6,048 nt of DNA from Streptomyces californicus (GTDB taxonomy: Bacteria > Actinomycetota > Actinomycetes > Streptomycetales > Streptomycetaceae): the NCBI RefSeq assembly GCF_000717645.1, contig NZ_JNZZ01000059.1:1-6048 (forward strand), read 5' to 3'. The notes under the pieces are model-generated. The model saw only the letters and a list, made by a program, of their open reading frames with translations. It did not search any database and was not told the origin of the DNA. Positions 5,005-6,048 of the stretch are shown in pieces (the stretch's first letter is position 1; the number at the start of each line of letters is the position of its first letter). The position numbers and the translations under genes were made by a program.

Positions 5005-5742
5005 ATGAGCACCGGCGTACACGTTCCCGAATACCAGCAGGACTGCGAGCTCGTCGCGGGCGAGGACCTGGCGCGGTCCCCCGCGTTCTGGCTGGCCCAT
5101 GTGCTGATGGCGATGGGGAAGTACGAGGAGCCTGCCGAGCGGTACGGCGTGGACGCGGCGGAGTTCGACGGCGTGGTGGACCGGCTCAGCGACCCCGAGG
5201 AGCCCTGGCCCGTGTTCCGGGTCGGGTGCGGCGGCGGGCATACGGTCCACGCCGTCTACGTCAACTGGGAGGACGGCAGCAGCGTCGACTTCTTCGTCCG
5301 GCATCCGGCGTGGGGGCGCCTGGGGCACCTCGGGCAGTGCGGGGCCGACGCGGCCGGGACGGGGCTGGCCTGGACGGAGTTGCTCGCGCTGGCCGGGGGC
5401 GTACCGGAGGGAGGGGAGGGGCTGACCGATCCGTCCGAGCGGCTGCTCCTGCTGCTGCCGCTCCTCGGCGACGCCGACCTGCCCGGCGAGGCCCGCGACA
5501 CCGTGGCCCGCGCGCTGGCCCACTGCGGGATCCGCGCGGAGGCCGCCGGCGATCTCGCGGCCGTGCTCCTCGCGGGGCAGGACCCGGTCGGCGGGCCCCG
5601 GTGGTCTGTCGCCGACGGCAGCCCGGTCGCCGTGTGCTCGTCCCCGTACAGTCCCCGGCGCGTGCCCCTCGCTCTCGGGATCTCGGCGGACCGGGCCGAG
5701 GCGCTGGCCGCTGTTCTGGGTGGGCCCCGCCCGGCCGCGTAG
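5005..5742 (+). CDS. Protein of unknown function, 245 aa
   Basis: I do not recognise a family. The product starts MSTGVHVPEYQQ, is acidic and soluble-looking, and has no signal peptide or clear membrane span; LLLLLPLL at 147-154 is too short and sits in a helix-rich half. The first half (about 1-130) mixes Trp/Phe/Tyr-rich stretches with a Gly-rich turn (CGGGHTVHAVYVNWEDGSSVD at 75-95, strand-like). The second half (about 140-245) is Ala/Leu-rich helix with ARALAHCGI (168-176) and ADRAEALAAVLGG (228-240). Codon third positions are nearly all G or C, so it is a real gene. The ATG at 5005 follows a leaderless-type -10 box. Residues 191-198 (GQDPVGGP) are encoded by copy B of the 25-bp repeat. 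It is divergent from the hydrolase and monocistronic, and its transcript probably ends at the stem-loop at 5825. Confidence 0.85.
   Translation: MSTGVHVPEYQQDCELVAGEDLARSPAFWLAHVLMAMGKYEEPAERYGVDAAEFDGVVDRLSDPEEPWPVFRVGCGGGHTVHAVYVNWEDGSSVDFFVRHPAWGRLGHLGQCGADAAGTGLAWTELLALAGGVPEGGEGLTDPSERLLLLLPLLGDADLPGEARDTVARALAHCGIRAEAAGDLAAVLLAGQDPVGGPRWSVADGSPVAVCSSPYSPRRVPLALGISADRAEALAAVLGGPRPAA
5575..5599 (+). repeat. 25-bp direct repeat, copy B (inside the 5005 gene)
   Basis: An exact copy of 4872-4896, here in frame for residues 191-198 of the unknown protein. The distance between copies is 703 bp. Confidence 0.85.
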
Positions 5743-5824
5743 GCCGAAGGACCCTGTCGTGCGCGGCCGGGGCCGCCCTCATGTTCCACCGGGCGATCCG
5801 CGCGAAAGCTGGGCGGGCCCAAAG

Positions 5825-5859
5825 CTGAGCCCGGACCCATCGTGTGGATCCGGGCTCAG
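5825..5859. terminator. Strong stem-loop between convergent genes
   Basis: Perfect 11-bp arms CTGAGCCCGGA (5825-5835) and TCCGGGCTCAG (5849-5859) enclose a 13-nt loop, with one further G-T wobble pair outside. It lies 82 nt past the stop of the 5005 gene and 89 nt past that of the converging gene. No T-run follows on the plus strand; on the minus strand CTTT follows within a few bases. It is likely a shared, bidirectional terminator. Confidence 0.8.
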
Positions 5860-5893
5860 TGCGGTGTCGGCCCCCTGCTGGAGGCCGGTGTCA

Positions 5894-5927
5894 GACCCTC
5901 GCTGCTGCCCTGGCGTCGAGCAGGGTC
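5894..5927 (-). terminator. Second, weaker stem-loop after the right-edge gene
   Basis: GACCCT (5894-5899) pairs with AGGGTC (5922-5927), with a possible inner extension after a bulge. It begins 21 nt downstream of the stop codon of the minus-strand gene. The long loop and lack of a T-tract make it uncertain. Confidence 0.3.
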
Positions 5928-5948
5928 ACGGGCGGTGAAGGCAGGTGC

Positions 5949-6048
5949 TCAGTGGTCGCCGTAGCCGTGGCCGTAGCCGTAGTCCGGTTCGTGGGTAGGT
6001 CCGGGCTTCGTCGGCGTGGGGGTGGGCGTGGGGGGCCTCGTCGGCGGG
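5949..6048 (-). CDS. C-terminal end of a Pro/Thr-rich protein with a Gly-Tyr-His tail (partial)
   Basis: The minus strand is open from the window edge to a TGA at 5951-5949. The last 32 residues read as a Pro/Thr repeat (PPTRPPTPTPTPTKPGPTHE) followed by PDYGYGYGHGYGDH. The Pro-Thr alternation is typical of extracellular linkers in secreted or cell-wall actinomycete proteins, and the tail is a short aromatic, His-containing low-complexity run. G/C is frequent at third positions. The catalytic or main domain, if any, lies outside the window, so no function can be assigned. It converges on the 5005 gene. The alternative is that this is only low-complexity DNA, but the clean stop and the two hairpins behind it favour a gene. 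Confidence 0.6.
   Translation of the reverse strand, partial: PPTRPPTPTPTPTKPGPTHEPDYGYGHGYGDH

Noticed and set aside
4317..5840. Very long open frames (up to 503 codons) antisense or out of frame to the hydrolase and to the 5005 gene.
   Set aside because: Typical GC-driven shadows: Arg/Pro/Gly/Ala-rich with no motif, while the overlapping frames carry family motifs or good codon use.

Overview
The window looks like chromosomal DNA of a Streptomyces or close actinomycete. GC is very high throughout, codon third positions are almost all G or C, several genes have Streptomyces-style TANNNT -10 boxes placed for leaderless transcripts, and the CRISPR repeat is of the GTGGTCCCCGC type seen in actinobacterial type I-E systems.

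Layout, left to right. (1) A G-rich left edge (1-113) precedes an NADP(H)-binding oxidoreductase of the F420/NADP reductase-like family on the minus strand (114-734). (2) A type I-E style CRISPR array (917-1494) has ten 29-nt repeats and nine 32-nt spacers in strict 61-nt register. It is read on the minus strand: the degenerate repeats lie at the left (old) end and a less GC-rich candidate leader lies at the right (1495-about 1600). No cas gene is in the window. One spacer encodes, in frame, the HUH motif of a rolling-circle replication initiator, so the array probably targets plasmids or integrative conjugative elements. (3) A roughly 290-nt region without a gene (about 1600-1892) has strong G/T versus A/C strand asymmetry. 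(4) Three minus-strand genes follow, transcribed right to left: an alpha/beta hydrolase (4735-3857), a virginiamycin B lyase with all known active-site residues conserved (3791-2922), and a MerR regulator with a GyrI-like effector domain (2732-1893). They could form a streptogramin-resistance cassette, with the drug-sensing type regulator at its downstream end. (5) A 269-nt divergent region holds two identical dyads, one copy of a 25-bp direct repeat and a -10 box exactly placed for a leaderless start. (6) An unrecognised 245-aa protein on the plus strand (5005-5742) contains the second copy of the 25-bp repeat. (7) A strong stem-loop (5825-5859) separates it from the 3' end of a converging minus-strand gene, whose product ends in a Pro/Thr-rich stretch and a Gly/Tyr/His tail (from 5949 to the window edge).

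The best-supported calls are the CRISPR array, Vgb, the MerR regulator, the hydrolase and the Rossmann-fold reductase. The most interesting points are the Rep-targeting spacer, a repeat variant that appears and then disappears along the array, the intact Vgb beside a GyrI-domain MerR, and the unexplained 25-bp repeat.
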